Shown here: piece by piece, positions 22,561 to 50,254 of the stretch
Numbering within the stretch: position 1 is the first letter of the stretch
How the letters are laid out: each line of letters opens with the position of its first letter
Source of the DNA: Pelodera strongyloides
Lineage: Eukaryota; Nematoda; Chromadorea; Rhabditida; Rhabditidae
Length of the DNA: 64,000 nt
Assembly: GCA_036852015.1 (NCBI GenBank)
Contig: JAANDG010000117.1
Span: 186,001 to 250,000, forward strand
Direction: 5' to 3'
Made by a program: the position numbers and the translations under genes
The notes under the pieces: generated by a model
Told to the model about the DNA's origin: nothing
The model's input: the letters and a program-made list of their open reading frames with translations, nothing else
Databases searched by the model: none

Positions 22561-24404
22561 TCAGCGTACATCGGAGAGTACCTGAGATGAGAGAGAGCAA
22601 GATGAAACGTCAATTACCATAGAAAAGCGAAAGACGGGCACCTTCATGAAAAAAATGAAAATCATCGTATGCAAGCCCACGCTCAATTTGAGGTTAGTTA
22701 ATTAGTAATTAAAGACAGAGAGAGAGAGAGAGAAATAGAGAGAGAGAAAAATAGAGAGGGAGAGAAGGGGTGAGAAAGACGAAGAGAAAAAATAAAATAA
22801 AAACCAGTTCCTTTTTTTTCAACAACGCGTAGCGTAAGTGACACTAAGCATAGCGTTAAAGCGCTCATAAAAGAGATCTCAAGAAAGAAGATTTCCTTGA
22901 TTAGTTTACTTGTACAGGAGAGGTCCTGAATTTCAAATATATTATTGTGAAAAGTGCAAACCGCATTTCTAAGCACCTAGAACAAGAGTTACTTCCCACA
23001 AACTGTTCCACCAGGTAGCGCAAACAGAGGCACCGAGAAGAGTAAATGTTAATATGTTACGGGCATATCATGAGGAAGGGTAGGAGAGAGAGAGACAGAG
23101 AGAGAGGCAACAGAGAGGAAAATAAAGCTCACAGAGAGAGAGATAGAGAGAGAGATTAGAGGAAAAAGCAGAGCAAGAAACAGAAAGGTTGAGATAAGAA
23201 GGCAGAGGGAGAGAGTTAGCCTCAGTTAGCGAAATATAATCACGATGATGAGGATACAAACAAATATTCAAACAAACAAAGTGTTCGTCCTGAAAAAACC
23301 AGGTGCATGGCGAAGCATCCCATTGGTCAACGTATCAGAAATTGACCTTCAATCTTTTACGAATTGTCAGTATTAATCAGTTAGAACTCTCAAGAAACTC
23401 ACCGAAGACCGCTGTGTTCTCACTTTTCACAAGGGAACTATTCGACCTTGTAAATAGATTTTTCCTAAGATTATGCATGAATCGATAGCGTTTTTAATGA
23501 TTAAAGGAGGAGGCTCATAGTGGGCATGTTACAAGCCATTTTGCAAACCAGCACAAAATTTGCATGGCCACTATGGAAATCAACTATTTACTACGATCCA
23601 AATTTTTTATAGCATTCATAGCTTTATATTGATTCACTCCTTCCAAAATAAAAAAAGTCCTAAGACCTCAAAAGTACTCTTTTCAGTACACTTACTACAC
23701 CCGTAGATTCCTGGTAGTTCTTGGTAATACCATTACCATTGCACATTTCCAAGCACTTCCACCAGAAGGAAACAACTGGCATATTCACATAACATAACAT
23801 AACATTTATTACGAATATAAAAAATTTCCCCTATTCCCCTTTTACCGTTTTGCTGTCTTAATTGTATTTATTTTATTAATTAGATATGTTGCTGTGCGCG
23901 TGTTTGTGGTGTAATAAATTATTATTATTATTATTATAATGAATGGATGTGCAGTGGCCCAGCATTGTCTTATCTTATAAACTAACTTACATTAATAAAA
24001 CAAATAGGTGCCTACGACCTAAGCATTACATACAATTCTAGACCAGACATACAAACAAGCAAACATAATATATAATATATAATTTATTTATTTCTGTTGC
24101 AATAAATTGCGTAACAAGACAAAGCAAATTACAGTATTTATAAAACATGGCAATGATAGAAAAGAGCCTAAAGGAAATATGGAAATTCGATGAGGGAATA
24201 TATCGGTAGAGCTTGACAAAATGCAACGCATACAATGCTAATATTACAAAAAGTTAGTCTTGTCAAAGTAAAATATTTACAAATCTGGAGATAAAACAAT
24301 AATAATAATAGTCTTTACAAAAAAAGGAACCCGTGCTGGAGCACCCGTTAGTGGGCACGTCGAAGTCTATGTAAACATAGATTTCTATATTTCTATACCA
24401 GCCG

Positions 24405-24470
24405 TTCGAAGAGCCCTACGGGCTCTTCTCCGACTGGAGGAATCGGCCTTCGGCCGATTGTTTCCCTATT
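24405..24470. repeat. pair of perfect short hairpins
   Basis: gaagagccctacgggctcttc and aatcggccttcggccgatt are two adjacent stem-loops absent from the paralogous flank at 9.87 kb. They are part of an unknown insertion. Confidence 0.7.
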
Positions 24471-24658
24471 TGAAAAAATAATTGCTACAATGTAAAAAGT
24501 TAACTCTCGTCTCTTTCTCTTCCGTGCCACTTACATTCACACGTCTCTGATTGTGGAAACGTATAATACTCAGTTTGGATCTCCACTCGACTAATGCTAC
24601 CATGCAAATTTGCCATTGACGGTGCTTATGTAGAGCATATTGCTACCCCTATAAAAGC

Positions 24659-24738
24659 TAGCATAGCTCAACCGGTAGAGCGTCGGACTGTGAATCGAGA
24701 GGTTGTGTGCTACTGTGGGTTCGAATCTCGCCAGCGAC
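24659..24738 (+). mobile_element. tRNA-like sequence, His(GTG)-like
   Basis: A box tagctcaaccggtagagcg, anticodon-loop-like ctgtgaa, and B box gggttcgaatctc. The anticodon stem is mispaired and the variable region is enlarged, so a tRNA-derived SINE or pseudogene is more likely than a functional tRNA. Confidence 0.5.
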
Positions 24739-25709
24739 AAAGATTTTGTATTCTCTTTCGATCGAAGAATTTTCTTTATGAAGGGATTTCGTTGTGCACA
24801 TAAAAACAAACCCGTGACAAACTCTTCTCCTTTATATAATAAGATTTATGATAATTGCCAGGATCTACGCTCACCTGCAAACTTTTCGATCGATTGCACA
24901 TGCTAATTAGATATGCTAATTACTCAGCAATTTCCTTATATAGATTTATTTGGCACCATTCATCAGGCGCCATTTGCAGATAGTTTTCAAGGCAAATCGG
25001 TCTCCAAATAGTCACCAAAAGGCATGGACTGCCGAAAAGCCGAGAAAACGGTCGTCAAATAGTTCCCGTTGTTTTATACGATTGAAATTTGCCATCGGGA
25101 AGTTAAGACGAAACCAGTTGTGCACGAAAATCCGGGCAATTATAAGTAATTAAAGAATAAAGATAATTGCTTCACATGCATATAATTAGATGATAATTAG
25201 TCGATGTCAATACACGCTGCTAGGTCAATGCCGAAAACATAAAAAATGCAATTTCTGACCGATGACTAGATAAAAAGGAAATAAAAATTCAAAAAAAGTG
25301 AAATCATACGTCACAGAAAGCAAATGAGGCAACTTTCGGACAATTACCACCGGGATATAACTTGCAGAAGTACTAAAGAACGGAATTCACGCTGTTGTAC
25401 CACAAATAAATTCTTCCAAGGTGTGCGCGGCCGTGAGCTCGCGGCAAAACTCTGGCGCACCGGTCTTCTGCACTGCCGCGCACGCCAAACCTGAGCTGTG
25501 GACGTACGAAATGAAGCTCTACACTGTCTAGCCTAATCCCGAGTTATTAAAGCTGTATAACACGCGGTTTGAAATGAATATGGTTAAATGCATCCTGATA
25601 TAGTGCACAAGTTTATGTGCCCGTTTTCGTAGGGTACGTACATAGTGAATACATTACAAGGAAGTTGAATTGCCCAGAATACGATTCGCAAACCAGGTGT
25701 CATGCGGCT

Positions 25710-40603
<14,894 letters not shown>

Positions 40604-40903
40604 TCAGCGTACATCGGAGAGTACCTGAGATGAGAAGGAAAGTGAAAACGACAAAATACCATAGAAAAACGAAAGACGGTAACTTCCAAGTAAAAAAAAA
40701 ACATAATGCATAATCATCAAGAGAATAATTTTTGAGGGTTAAAAATGCATGGTCCGATCAAAAAGAATGTTGATGATAATGTAAAAAAAAAAAAATAAAT
40801 TCAGCATACACAAAACGCATTTTTAAAAATCTATTTTTAATATCTAAAATTGTTATCAGTTTGTTTAGTGTAATCTTTTATTCTGAAATGACGGTGAGTA
40901 GGG

Positions 40904-40906
<3 letters not shown>

Positions 40907-40987
<81 letters not shown>

Positions 40988-40993
40988 GGGGGG

Positions 40994-41030
<37 letters not shown>
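40907..41030. repeat. GA microsatellite
   Basis: Nearly pure (GA)n of about 120 bp, about 300 bp upstream of the receptor copy 2 start codon. It may form unusual DNA structure and is prone to polymorphism. Confidence 0.95.
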
Positions 41031-41032
<2 letters not shown>

Positions 41033-42135
41033 CAGAAAATTTAATCAAGAAATACAAGGACGGAGCGCATTAATTACCCTCGATTGCCTCTCTTGGGGAA
41101 AAAACCAGATTTCAAAACATTGGAGGAATAAATAAACACAAATATATAAGTATACACCTACAAATACCGCAATGGTTGTTAGGCAATGAAACTTGGAAAA
41201 TGATAATTGCAGAAAATAAAAATATCTCTGGAAACACTACTTGGAAAATAAAGCAATCTTTCCTTTTATTGCACATAAAGTAAATTAATAAAAGGACAAT
41301 CGACCTTTCAAGCGAATCAATAAGAGTGCTTTCATTTTATATTTGATGCTTTTAAAAATAGCTTTTTCTACACTAAGCACTGAGGGACCCTTGCCTACGT
41401 TACGTTCCAAAAAGCACTCCACAAAATCCCCTCCCGTCCCGGGACAAGAGCGGTCATTGGGGCGGAACGGAACCCGGGAATAACTAAAATTAGAATAAAC
41501 TGCGACTTATGCAACGCCCACGGTAAATCATTAGCTTTCTGTGTATGTACTTCCTATTATATTGCAAAGAACATATCTAATGGGGACAACTTTATGCATA
41601 AGAGGCCCGTTTTTTTTATGTAAGACAGCATGTTTCATAGCATATACAAAAAAAACCACGAAAACAAGGTTTCAGTTGAAATAAGTGCTAAAATACATAT
41701 ATTACGATTGGCAGAGTGACTGTTTATTGTATTAGGTTGCTATTGGTGGTACATATTTCATCGTACAGTATTCTAATTGCCTGACTGGCAGACTGGCGTC
41801 TGATTGGTGCAAAATTGCTGTTAGCCAATCACCGCATTAGCATACGGTCACCTACTGGTTCTGATTGGCTTTCACAAACATAGGTATTTAATAATATTAA
41901 TAATCTATAAATATGTAAAAATTAACTTTTAAAATCTTAGAAATTCAGTCTTTTTTATAAAGAAATAAAATTTAATCAATAAGTCGGACAATTTCGGAAA
42001 AGTGCTTAAATTTTCACGATTTTACGTGCACTATCGATCATTAATCCAGAATTCGCTTCTCTAAACTCGTTGATCATCAAATAGATTGGAAAACCACAAG
42101 CAGAGACCAATTTGAGGTCAATTAGAAATTAAAGA

Positions 42136-42166
<31 letters not shown>

Positions 42167-42553
42167 GAGAGAAAGAGAGAGAGAGAGAGAGATAAAGAGA
42201 GAGAGAGAGATGAAGAGAGGGAGAGAGAGGGAGGGAGAGAGAGAGATGAAGAGAGGGAGGAGAGAGAATGAGAATGAAAATGGCAGGAGTTAATTTCAAC
42301 GCTGTAGAGAAGATGAAACTAAACATGGCGATCGATAAAAACGAACATTAAACAAATAGAGACAAAAGGAAGTGGAAATGTGGAAAATGTTAAAAAAAGA
42401 GGGATCTGCCCTTATGAGGAATAGTCGGAGAGAGAGAGAGAGAAAGAGAGAGGTTATGAATGAAGATATGTCAGGAGGGACAAGGAGGTAGAGATGCAGA
42501 GGTTTAGATAAGGAGTGAAATGGAGAAAAAAGCTATATAGGGAGAGAGCTAGA

Positions 42554-42594
<41 letters not shown>

Positions 42595-42979
42595 ATGATA
42601 GACTATCAAAAAATCAAAAAACGGTGCAATTTTGACATCCATCTCACGCGAAAAATATTCCAACATCAAATATTCTAACTTACGGAAGGATGACAAAATG
42701 GGTCAAAATACTAATAACTGGAAAATATTTATAACTTGCATGTTTGCGTTTGCATTTTCTGATTTGGAACTGTAAAAGATAAGGGTTGTGGGAGAGTTTT
42801 GAAATAGTTCCCGGGCAGGAAGACGGGGTTAATAGGGGGAAGGTTTTGGGAGAATTGGCATGAAAAACACATTTCGACCCTTTTTTTCGGGCCTATGACG
42901 AAATTGGAAACGAGGGGTGGAGAGTAGAGAAGGTAAAGGGAAATGGAGGAAATTGAGAGAGAGTATATGATCATACTTT

Positions 42980-43068
42980 AGGGAGAGAGAGACAGAGAGA
43001 GAGACAGAGAGAAAAGAAAGGGAGAAAGGGAGGAGAGAGAAGAGAGAGAGAGAGAGAAAGAGAGAGGA

Positions 43069-43105
<37 letters not shown>

Positions 43106-43215
43106 TAGAGAGAGAAAGGAGAGGGAGAGGTAGAAAGAGAGATAGACAGAGAGAGAGAGACAGAGAGAGAGAAAGGGAGAAGAGGGAGAGAGAGAAAGAG
43201 AGAGAGAGAGAGCTC
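42980..43215. repeat. long degenerate GA tract
   Basis: About 235 bp in which the plus strand is almost entirely purine. It is the longest purine tract in the window. Confidence 0.9.
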
Positions 43216-43391
43216 AGTGTCAAAACTGAAATGTGAGAGCTTGAAGAATGAACAGCAAACAATGGGGAACATAATGAAGGAGAAACGAAAACATACGAGC
43301 TCAGTTTGTAAAGTATGTCAGATTTTCGGTTCGGTGACGAATGGAATAGAATGGAAAAGTTAAACTTTAGTAAGAAATACAGAGTACGAAC

Positions 43392-43431
<40 letters not shown>

Positions 43432-44505
43432 GGAGAGACGGAAATAGAGAGAGATAGAGAAAGAGGAGAGCGATAGAGAATCAGGAGAAAAAAGAGAGAA
43501 TGATAAAAGCATAAAAGAGTTAGGGAGAGAGATATAGAGAGAGAATGATGCTGGATGTCCAATGACTAATGAGTTTGGTAATTGATTAGACAAAAAGATC
43601 GTTCGGTGACTGATTACCGTGACTTATCACAATCAATTGATGGGAATGGTGAAAAATAACATTTTTCTTATCATTAACCTTAATTAAATTAAATTTTGAA
43701 GCGCGACGACACTAAAAAAATCAATTGTAGAAAGGTGTATAATTTATATTGTAAAGCTATAAAATAAAATTGAAATGCAATAGTGAAAAGTAAGAATTAG
43801 TGTGACACGAGGAAAGGTTAAACAACTGATAATACCCTTGTATTATACGCAAATTTATACCATTCTGAGCCGGAAACCACCCTAGAATAGAAAATCAATC
43901 AAGATGGTGCAAAAAGAAGCAAATTACACGAAGACCGGGTCTGGGTTCGATAGTTCGATTATTGCCGAGATTTTTTTGCAAACATTTGGATGTGGTACTA
44001 GTCTGTTATGGGGGTTTATGTTTTGCAAACTATGTTGCAAAATATTGTTTGAAATGTGAAAATAAAGTTATTGTTATCAAGTGAATAAAAAGAAAGAATA
44101 AAAAAAGAAAAAAAGAAAAAAAGAAGTTAATACCTGCAACGAGTCTTATGGCTTATAAGGGGTTATGGAGTCGGCCTTCAGGATTTTTATCGCAAGTTTT
44201 AGAGCCTATCAATGGAGATAAAATAACGAAACAAAAAAAGTTGAAACAGGCGAGAGTGATGAGAATATAGAGAGGGCAGATAATACAGAGAACAAAGAGA
44301 ATAAGACATACAGAGAATATAGAGAATATAGTGAAGGTGACCTCAAATAGTTTTGCATATAGATTTAGAAAGGCCGAGTTCGAAATTGAACATTTATCGA
44401 TGATTTCAGATCCCGCATACATAGTTAGTATGTGTACATGTAGTGGAAAGCCCAACTCACTTGAGCCTGTGCATGTGCTGCTTTTTAATTATTTTAATAA
44501 TAATG

Positions 44506-44508
<3 letters not shown>

Positions 44509-44551
<43 letters not shown>
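44509..44551. repeat. T43 homopolymer
   Basis: An unbroken T run on the plus strand. Confidence 0.95.
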
Positions 44552-44555
<4 letters not shown>

Positions 44556-44650
44556 ATCTGATATTTCATGAAAGAACTTAGTATACATGGAGCGTTTGAC
44601 TGGAGCTAAAATGAGGAAAGCAGACTTATGGGAAAACGGGGTCCTAAGGC

Positions 44651-44732
44651 CATATTCACTACTCAATTCCCCATGGGGAATTCACCGTCTTTTCTAGCGG
44701 GGTAGTTCCCCGATGGGGGAATATGGCCTCTG
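44651..44732. mobile_element. hairpin element, GAGGCCATATTCACC family, short
   Basis: ggccatattcactactcaat at the left and gggggaatatggcctc at the right; inner ends ccccatgggg. Confidence 0.7.
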
Positions 44733-45468
44733 GATACAGCAAATTCAGCAGCATGCTTCCGTTTATGTGTTAATAAATAAATAAATGTGTTATGATTGTA
44801 TGTCTGAATAAAGTGGTATTCAGATGTACAGGCTGAATAAATCAATAATTGACAAAAGGCAGAAACTTGGTCCAAGAAAGACCAAAAATAGCACGAAAAT
44901 AGAACAGCATCGAGCGTCAGTAGATCGAATATAGGACAACAATAGTATGACAAGAGCAAGACAATGGTACGTCACAGAGCGTATATCGATAAGCCAAACA
45001 GTGAGTCACAAACTGGATTCGTGAATTTTTGGTTCTTGCAATTAGCAAGCACTAGATAATTGTCAATTATCATTAATTATGTAACAAATAAGATACTTTC
45101 CAAAAAAATTGAACATAATTTTTTGTATAAATGGACTAAATCGCCGCGTTTTTCTTTCGCTTTTCCTCTTTCGATCTCTTGCTCTCTCTCTCTCTCTCTC
45201 TCACACACACTGTATATACAAAACATAGACCGTGAAAATAAAATTGTGTATAGGTTCAAAGTTTGAGGGACAGCAATGCATTTCTACAAACAGAAACTAC
45301 CACAGATCGTTCTTGGTGTGTAAACAAACGCGAAGCAACTTCTAATTTCGTACATAAGCAAATATGATGAGTTTATTTAAAGGAAGTTACTCTGACGGCC
45401 CCAATTTTATTTAAATTTACATAACAAATTTAAATTTTGGAGGATAATTGTTAGAAGAATAATAATAC

Positions 45469-45555
45469 CTGCTGCCGTCACAGGCCCACAAAACCTGCGT
45501 ACAGTCTAATGGACAGTTCATATCTAACATCATGATTACTGGCTCAATATTAGCA
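45469..45555 (-). CDS. isolated candidate exon, cysteine-containing
   Basis: An 87-bp stretch with consensus-like acceptor (ggatttag) and donor (AGCAG|gtatta) is open in one frame: 28 codons including MMLDMNCPLDCTQVLWACDG. The amino-acid make-up looks protein-like against the repeat-derived surroundings. I found no partner exon and no family match, so it could be a chance open stretch. Confidence 0.25.
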
Positions 45556-45575
45556 CTAAATCCCTGGTATATTCA

Positions 45576-45729
45576 TTAAAGTGGTATGTCAGTGGTTTGT
45601 GAAACATACGCTGGACGTCAGCGTGTATTATTTAACTATGCGCTGGACGAGCACATAAATTAGCATAGAATAGGTGGGGATGCAGTTGTTCAGCATAATT
45701 TTCGCCAACCACGTGCGATACCGCTTTAA
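45576..45729. mobile_element. hairpin element family B
   Basis: Left TTAAAGTGGTATGTCAGTGG and right CACGTGCGATACCGCTTTAA, about 150 bp. Confidence 0.85.
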
Positions 45730-46073
45730 AGACCACTAAGGTGTCAAATATAGTGAGTTAGTCTGAAATTAGTGGTTTTTGTGGTAGAAAAGGACAGAAA
45801 CCGGGAAGGACTGAGCAAGCTGAGCATTGAATGAAAGAGGAAATCGATGGAAACGAGAGAGTACACCGATCAGAGAGGGAATAGAGAAGAAACTAGGAGG
45901 GAGATGGAGTTGAGAGAGTATTCGGATCAGAGAGATAGTAGAGAAAAACACATGGAAGGGAGAGCCGGGAAAGGGGAATCTGATAGGAACAGATCACAAT
46001 GGAGAATGAGAGAATGAGAGAAGACGAGAGAGAGAAGAGAGGAGAGAGAGAGAGATGAGAGAGAGAGAGGAGC

Positions 46074-46111
<38 letters not shown>

Positions 46112-46299
46112 AAGATCACAGCAACGAAACGAAGGAACTTAAATAAGAAAAACAACCAATTAATTTATGCAGCGGTGTAATCAGAGCATCGGACAGGGTT
46201 TATAGGAAGTTAAAACGTACCGGCTAGACACAAAACTGTAGATCCACAAGACACTAACAGAGAAGCTTGTTAAGTCCACTGATGAAACTACGAGCAGTC

Positions 46300-46420
46300 C
46301 CCTAAGCCTAAGCCTAAGCCTAAGTCTAAGCCTAAGCCTATGCCTAAGCCTAAGCCTAAGTCTAAGCCTAAGCCTATGCCTAAGCCTAAGCCTAAGCCTA
46401 AGCCTAAGCCTAAGCCTAAT
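46300..46420. repeat. interstitial TTAGGC-type array
   Basis: About twenty units of cctaag (with cctatg and tctaag variants) over 120 bp; the longest such array in the window. Confidence 0.95.
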
Positions 46421-47286
46421 TGTGAATTCGCAGGAATTGAACACCATTGTGTTCAATTCCAGCGAGATTCAGCAATATTTTTGAGAATGTGCGGCAACAC
46501 CCGTGAACCATAGGCGTGCACCGCCCGCTGTGGCGCAACTTTCTTGCACTGGTACTTTACGATTGCCTTATCACAACACCTCATATTCTAATTAGCGCCT
46601 TACTACCGTACGACGAAGCAATTTATTAGTGTAATTCTCCAATTTTCCTCTAAAATATTATACCCAACTTCAAATAGTTATTTTGTAATGTCGTTTCAAT
46701 GGATTTAAATTGAGTGTTCACATTTCTGCCTTTTAACAAAACACTCACATCCGCTTTGCAAAAGGCAACTCTTTAGATTTTTGGTCTCAAAAAAATTGTC
46801 AAAGGACCCATTCAAATATGAAGCAAAGAGTTGCTTTTATAATAGCCGCGTGCTACTTTAAATGTCGTTTGTGTCAAAGAGTAATGTGCTGAAGTTGCCA
46901 TGAATTGTATTTCCAATCAAAGTTGTGCAACAATTATTCTAATACCAGACGGCTACGCCGCCTGATGCGACTTACATGGAAATATGGTTGGTTTAGCATG
47001 GGTATACTTATATACAAAGCTTCAAACGTATCATAAGAAATTCACATAATAGGAAACAATTGCATATGCATACTTCGCTATTGAGCTGCGACGCTCTTTT
47101 TATACCCGAACACGAAATTTGCATTTCGTAACGCACATCGGTATGCAAATTAGGCTACAGTTACTCTTTTATATTACTTTCAGGCTTACCAAAATGTGAT
47201 TCAAAATTGTCCCAGCAGTCAAGCTAAATATAATACGTTTCAAGGATTTGGTATAAGCACAATTTTCGCAACTCCAATTAAGCAAT

Positions 47287-47396
47287 ATGAGCCTCAGTAG
47301 AGCGAGACGCTTAAAGCGAGACTTCATACAGTATGCCCATTTTTGTAATGCTTTGCAGTCAGATGTGCAGTATTGGAAAGTCGCCTCAGGCGTCTG
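47287..47396 (+). CDS. candidate first coding exon, possibly of the 56-61 kb gene
   Basis: From the ATG at 47287 the frame is open for 36 codons (MSLSRARRLKRDFIQYAHFC, then NALQSDVQYWKVASGV) plus two bases, followed by the donor gtaaga. The phase (two bases over) is the one needed to join the acceptor at 56309, giving ...SGV|C-V-K-M-G-A-K. Phase agreement has a one-in-three chance by luck, and the joining intron would be 8.9 kb, far longer than others here. Confidence 0.25.
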
Positions 47397-48274
47397 GTAA
47401 GAACACCATTTTAACGTGTTCTATTTATGTTTATGAGTTGGTTCCTCTACCAGTGTACATTGGTTGCAGTGCAGTGTATAATGCATTTTAATTATCCCGT
47501 GTAAGTACATTGTTTTGAATCGTCCTCTCTCTCTCTCACTCTCTCTCTCCCTCCCTTTCTCTCTCTCTCACACTTTCTCTCTCAAACTCTCCCTATTTGA
47601 AACCCTGTTGTCCCGAAATTTTCGCTTTATTATTAATGTCGTGGCAATGGTTTGGACCCGGCAATATTGTATTTTACACATTCAGAATTATTTCCATTAC
47701 GGCGTCGGTCCATGTTTTCAGCTTTATTTTGCCACATTTCAGATTTATGTAGTATTGATTGACTAATTTACACCATACAACTAGCTCTTATTCTTAGACT
47801 CGCCTAGTTTCACGCACGAATTACCATACCTAATGTTCAGTACATACACAAATCTCAAGTCAATGAAACTAGATTATTCCGAGTGAAAACCATATCGCAC
47901 AACATCTGAGGCGTACTCTCAGGAAGGTGCGACGTGTGTGTGCCACAGGCGCGCCACAAGGAATTGTACGCATTTAGAGCACCCCTGACACGCTTATACT
48001 ATGCATCAGCATAGTTGGTGCGCTGCGCAATTGCGTAGTTTCCTTGTTGATGCCCCATAGAGACCTCGTATTTCTTTTGCATTGTGACGTTTAGAAAAAT
48101 TATCATCTTTTTGCCATTCTGATCTTTGAAACGCAAAAAAACGGTGACAAAAGGTAGGAAATTAGTGGTTATTCATTGAAAACGGAGTGTTATCATGGTA
48201 ACGGGGAAGAAGGTGCCATCACGAAATACATATTAAAGGTCCTTAGGGGGAGTTTTTCAGTTTTCACCTAACGA

Positions 48275-48340
<66 letters not shown>

Positions 48341-48512
48341 AGTTCTACTCCCCACTGAATTGTAAATTGGGATCTAGTGAACTTAACTGTTTCCGATTAT
48401 TCATTTTGCTTTCTGCGATTTGTACTTGGACGCTTTTCATGACGTATGTTACTGTATTTTTAATTAGAATATTTTGCCAATTTGCATTGAATTGAACGTG
48501 AAAGAGATATGT

Positions 48513-48683
48513 TTAAAGCGAAATGCCAGCTCCTTTGGAAAATTTGCATATGATAAGCAAATCCTATGTATCCTATGCTAATTTTGCGCGATCGTCCACG
48601 GCTATCGCGCAAAATTAGCATAGGATACATAGGATTTGCTTATCATATGCAAATTTTCCAAAGGAGCTGGCAGTTCGCTTTAA
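48513..48683. mobile_element. family C hairpin element, near-perfect palindrome
   Basis: TTAA-flanked 170-bp element whose two arms (about 80 bases each) are almost exact reverse complements around gcgatcgtccacggctatcg. A nearly identical copy is at 63297-63466. Confidence 0.92.
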
Positions 48684-48784
48684 ACATCTAAACTAATTGT
48701 AGGCTCACAGTCAAGAACTCAGTCAAGCCTGACATTCCTTGAAAGGCGGCGTTGTTTTATTTCTTTAGCAGTTTAAGTAAGGAT

Positions 48785-48939
48785 ACTGGGGTTTCCAAGT
48801 ATCCCAAAAAATCTGTCTGATTCTGTCAATACTACCGTACTTCTGCACGAAACCTACATATATAATATGAAAAATTAAAATAATATTTTCGTGTAGTCCC
48901 AATATACTGTAAATTTTCAGCATACTTGGAAACACCATA
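48785..48939. mobile_element. hairpin element, GGGGTTTCCAAGTAT family
   Basis: tggggtttccaagtatccc at the left and gcatacttggaaacacca at the right, with the same core as 4282-4432. Confidence 0.8.
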
Positions 48940-49249
48940 ATGATCTGTTTCTGCCCTGACAACTTGTTCTTCCCTAATATCCTTTCAATTTAGGTAGGTA
49001 ATGTTCTTTGTGTTTCCATATTTGTTTGCCCCTCAATTGGGACGCCAATTTCTGTGACGACGGCACTGATTGTCTCCGAATCCATCTGCATCGCTGCATA
49101 TGGCGCACCACTCTCACCACCTAAATTGCAATGTTCTTTGTCTATATCGTGTCCTCCCATCTGTATCACTATATTTTTTTCCTTTTTATCACATTTTATA
49201 ATAATATAAATAACATCTCCTGCGTTAGGAAAGCGCATCTTCTGTACTT

Positions 49250-49413
49250 TATGGGGTTTCCATGTATGCCAAAAATAACTGTGCGTTCCCTTCCAAGTAT
49301 GCAACAATTTACCGTATTTCCCTGAATTGAATATTTGACATGAGAAATTAATACATGCATCTCGCGAAGTCGTAAAATACGGTAAATTTGTCTGGATACT
49401 TGGAAACCCCATT
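49250..49413. mobile_element. hairpin element, GGGGTTTCCAAGTAT family
   Basis: atggggtttccatgtatgcc and ggatacttggaaaccccat; only 310 bp from the previous copy. Confidence 0.82.
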
Positions 49414-50254
49414 ACTTTTTGCTCTTTTTTGTTTCAGTCGTTTCAGTTTTCAGTTGCGTTTCAGTTGCAAATATACCATATACGTGTACATAAGCTAAAG
49501 TTTTATTTTACGGCATTTCCTGTTTGATTATGGCTAATTGGTCAAAAAGTATCAGTGTACTTGAAATTGAGAACAATTTTTTTTATTTGCTACTTGAGCC
49601 TTGTGTCTTTTATCTCCATATCCTTATCTCTCACTCTTCCTCACTTCTTTTCTCTCTCTCTTTCTCTCCAACTCGCTCTCCTCTCGCTCCGACGAAGAGA
49701 CGGTGAGAGCGAGAGAGCGAAAGAGAGAGAGGCAGAAAGAGAGAAAAAGAGAGAGAGAAAGAGAGAGAAGAGATGAAGTATTCCCTTATTAGTTCTTGTC
49801 AATGTTCATGTCTATTTCCGCCTCACTACTCATCCATTCATGGTCATAAAGTGGTCTTCTTTATGGGACTCTATTGCGGAAGAATAATTCATTTTGTAGG
49901 AAAAACAACGAGAAATTTTTGCTTTTGTTCCATGTTTTGATGTCTTAACAATACAATTTACCAAGAAAGTAATCCCTCCATACAAAAACCCCAAACTTTG
50001 TTTACTAGAACTTTCCTTATTTGTCAATGGATAGGAAGTAGATAAACACAGGTATATGATCATAGTTTCACTAATACCTTGTACTTATATATACAGTAGA
50101 TATTAAGTAGTGTGCGGCTCTAGCAGTTCGAAGTTATAAGACAAATCACCGCGAAGCTTGGCGTCCTCACCGCGCGCTATTTTCACGACATTCGCGACGC
50201 AACAGCGGAGTTTTTTTCAAGTTACGCATTGCCCCCGGAGAAGTTTTCCTTAGA

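Larger units (their letters stand above)
22561..25709. other. spacer between the receptor copies: copy 1 upstream region and copy 2 3' flank
   Basis: The sequence just above the copy 1 ATG (gcgtacatcggagagtacct) is shared with copy 2 above 40603, so it is likely 5' UTR or promoter. GA tracts follow (22705-22770, 23085-23160). 23520-23680 is an inverted match to 8400-8580. From about 24070 the DNA is paralogous to the copy 1 3' flank. A tRNA-like element and hairpins lie at 24400-24740. Confidence 0.6.
40604..45468. other. upstream region of receptor copy 2 and microsatellite-rich intergenic DNA
   Basis: The first approximately 80 bp match the copy 1 upstream sequence. The rest is AT-rich with large GA tracts (40907-41030, 42134-42270, 42425-42455, 42555-42592, 42980-43215, 43393-43550), nearly all with purines on the plus strand, plus a T43 run. 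Long apparent reading frames here are serine/leucine translations of these repeats. No gene seen. Confidence 0.6.

Noticed and set aside
24405..24470. Bacterial-type terminators or bacterial contamination
   Set aside because: The hairpins lie inside DNA paralogous to the other receptor flank and next to eukaryotic exons.
24659..24738. Functional tRNA-His gene
   Set aside because: The anticodon stem does not pair properly, the variable region is too long and the acceptor stem is not complementary; kept only as a tRNA-like element.
42829..43562. Long minus-strand Ser/Leu-rich ORFs (up to 194 codons)
   Set aside because: They are translations of GA/CT microsatellite DNA; no domains, and overlapping frames are equally open.
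46300..46420. Chromosome end / nematode origin
   Set aside because: The array is short, degenerate and internal, and sema-type MET kinases are not a nematode feature, so it does not identify a telomere or a phylum.
46181..46456. Arg/Leu repeat ORF
   Set aside because: It is the reverse translation of the TTAGGC array.
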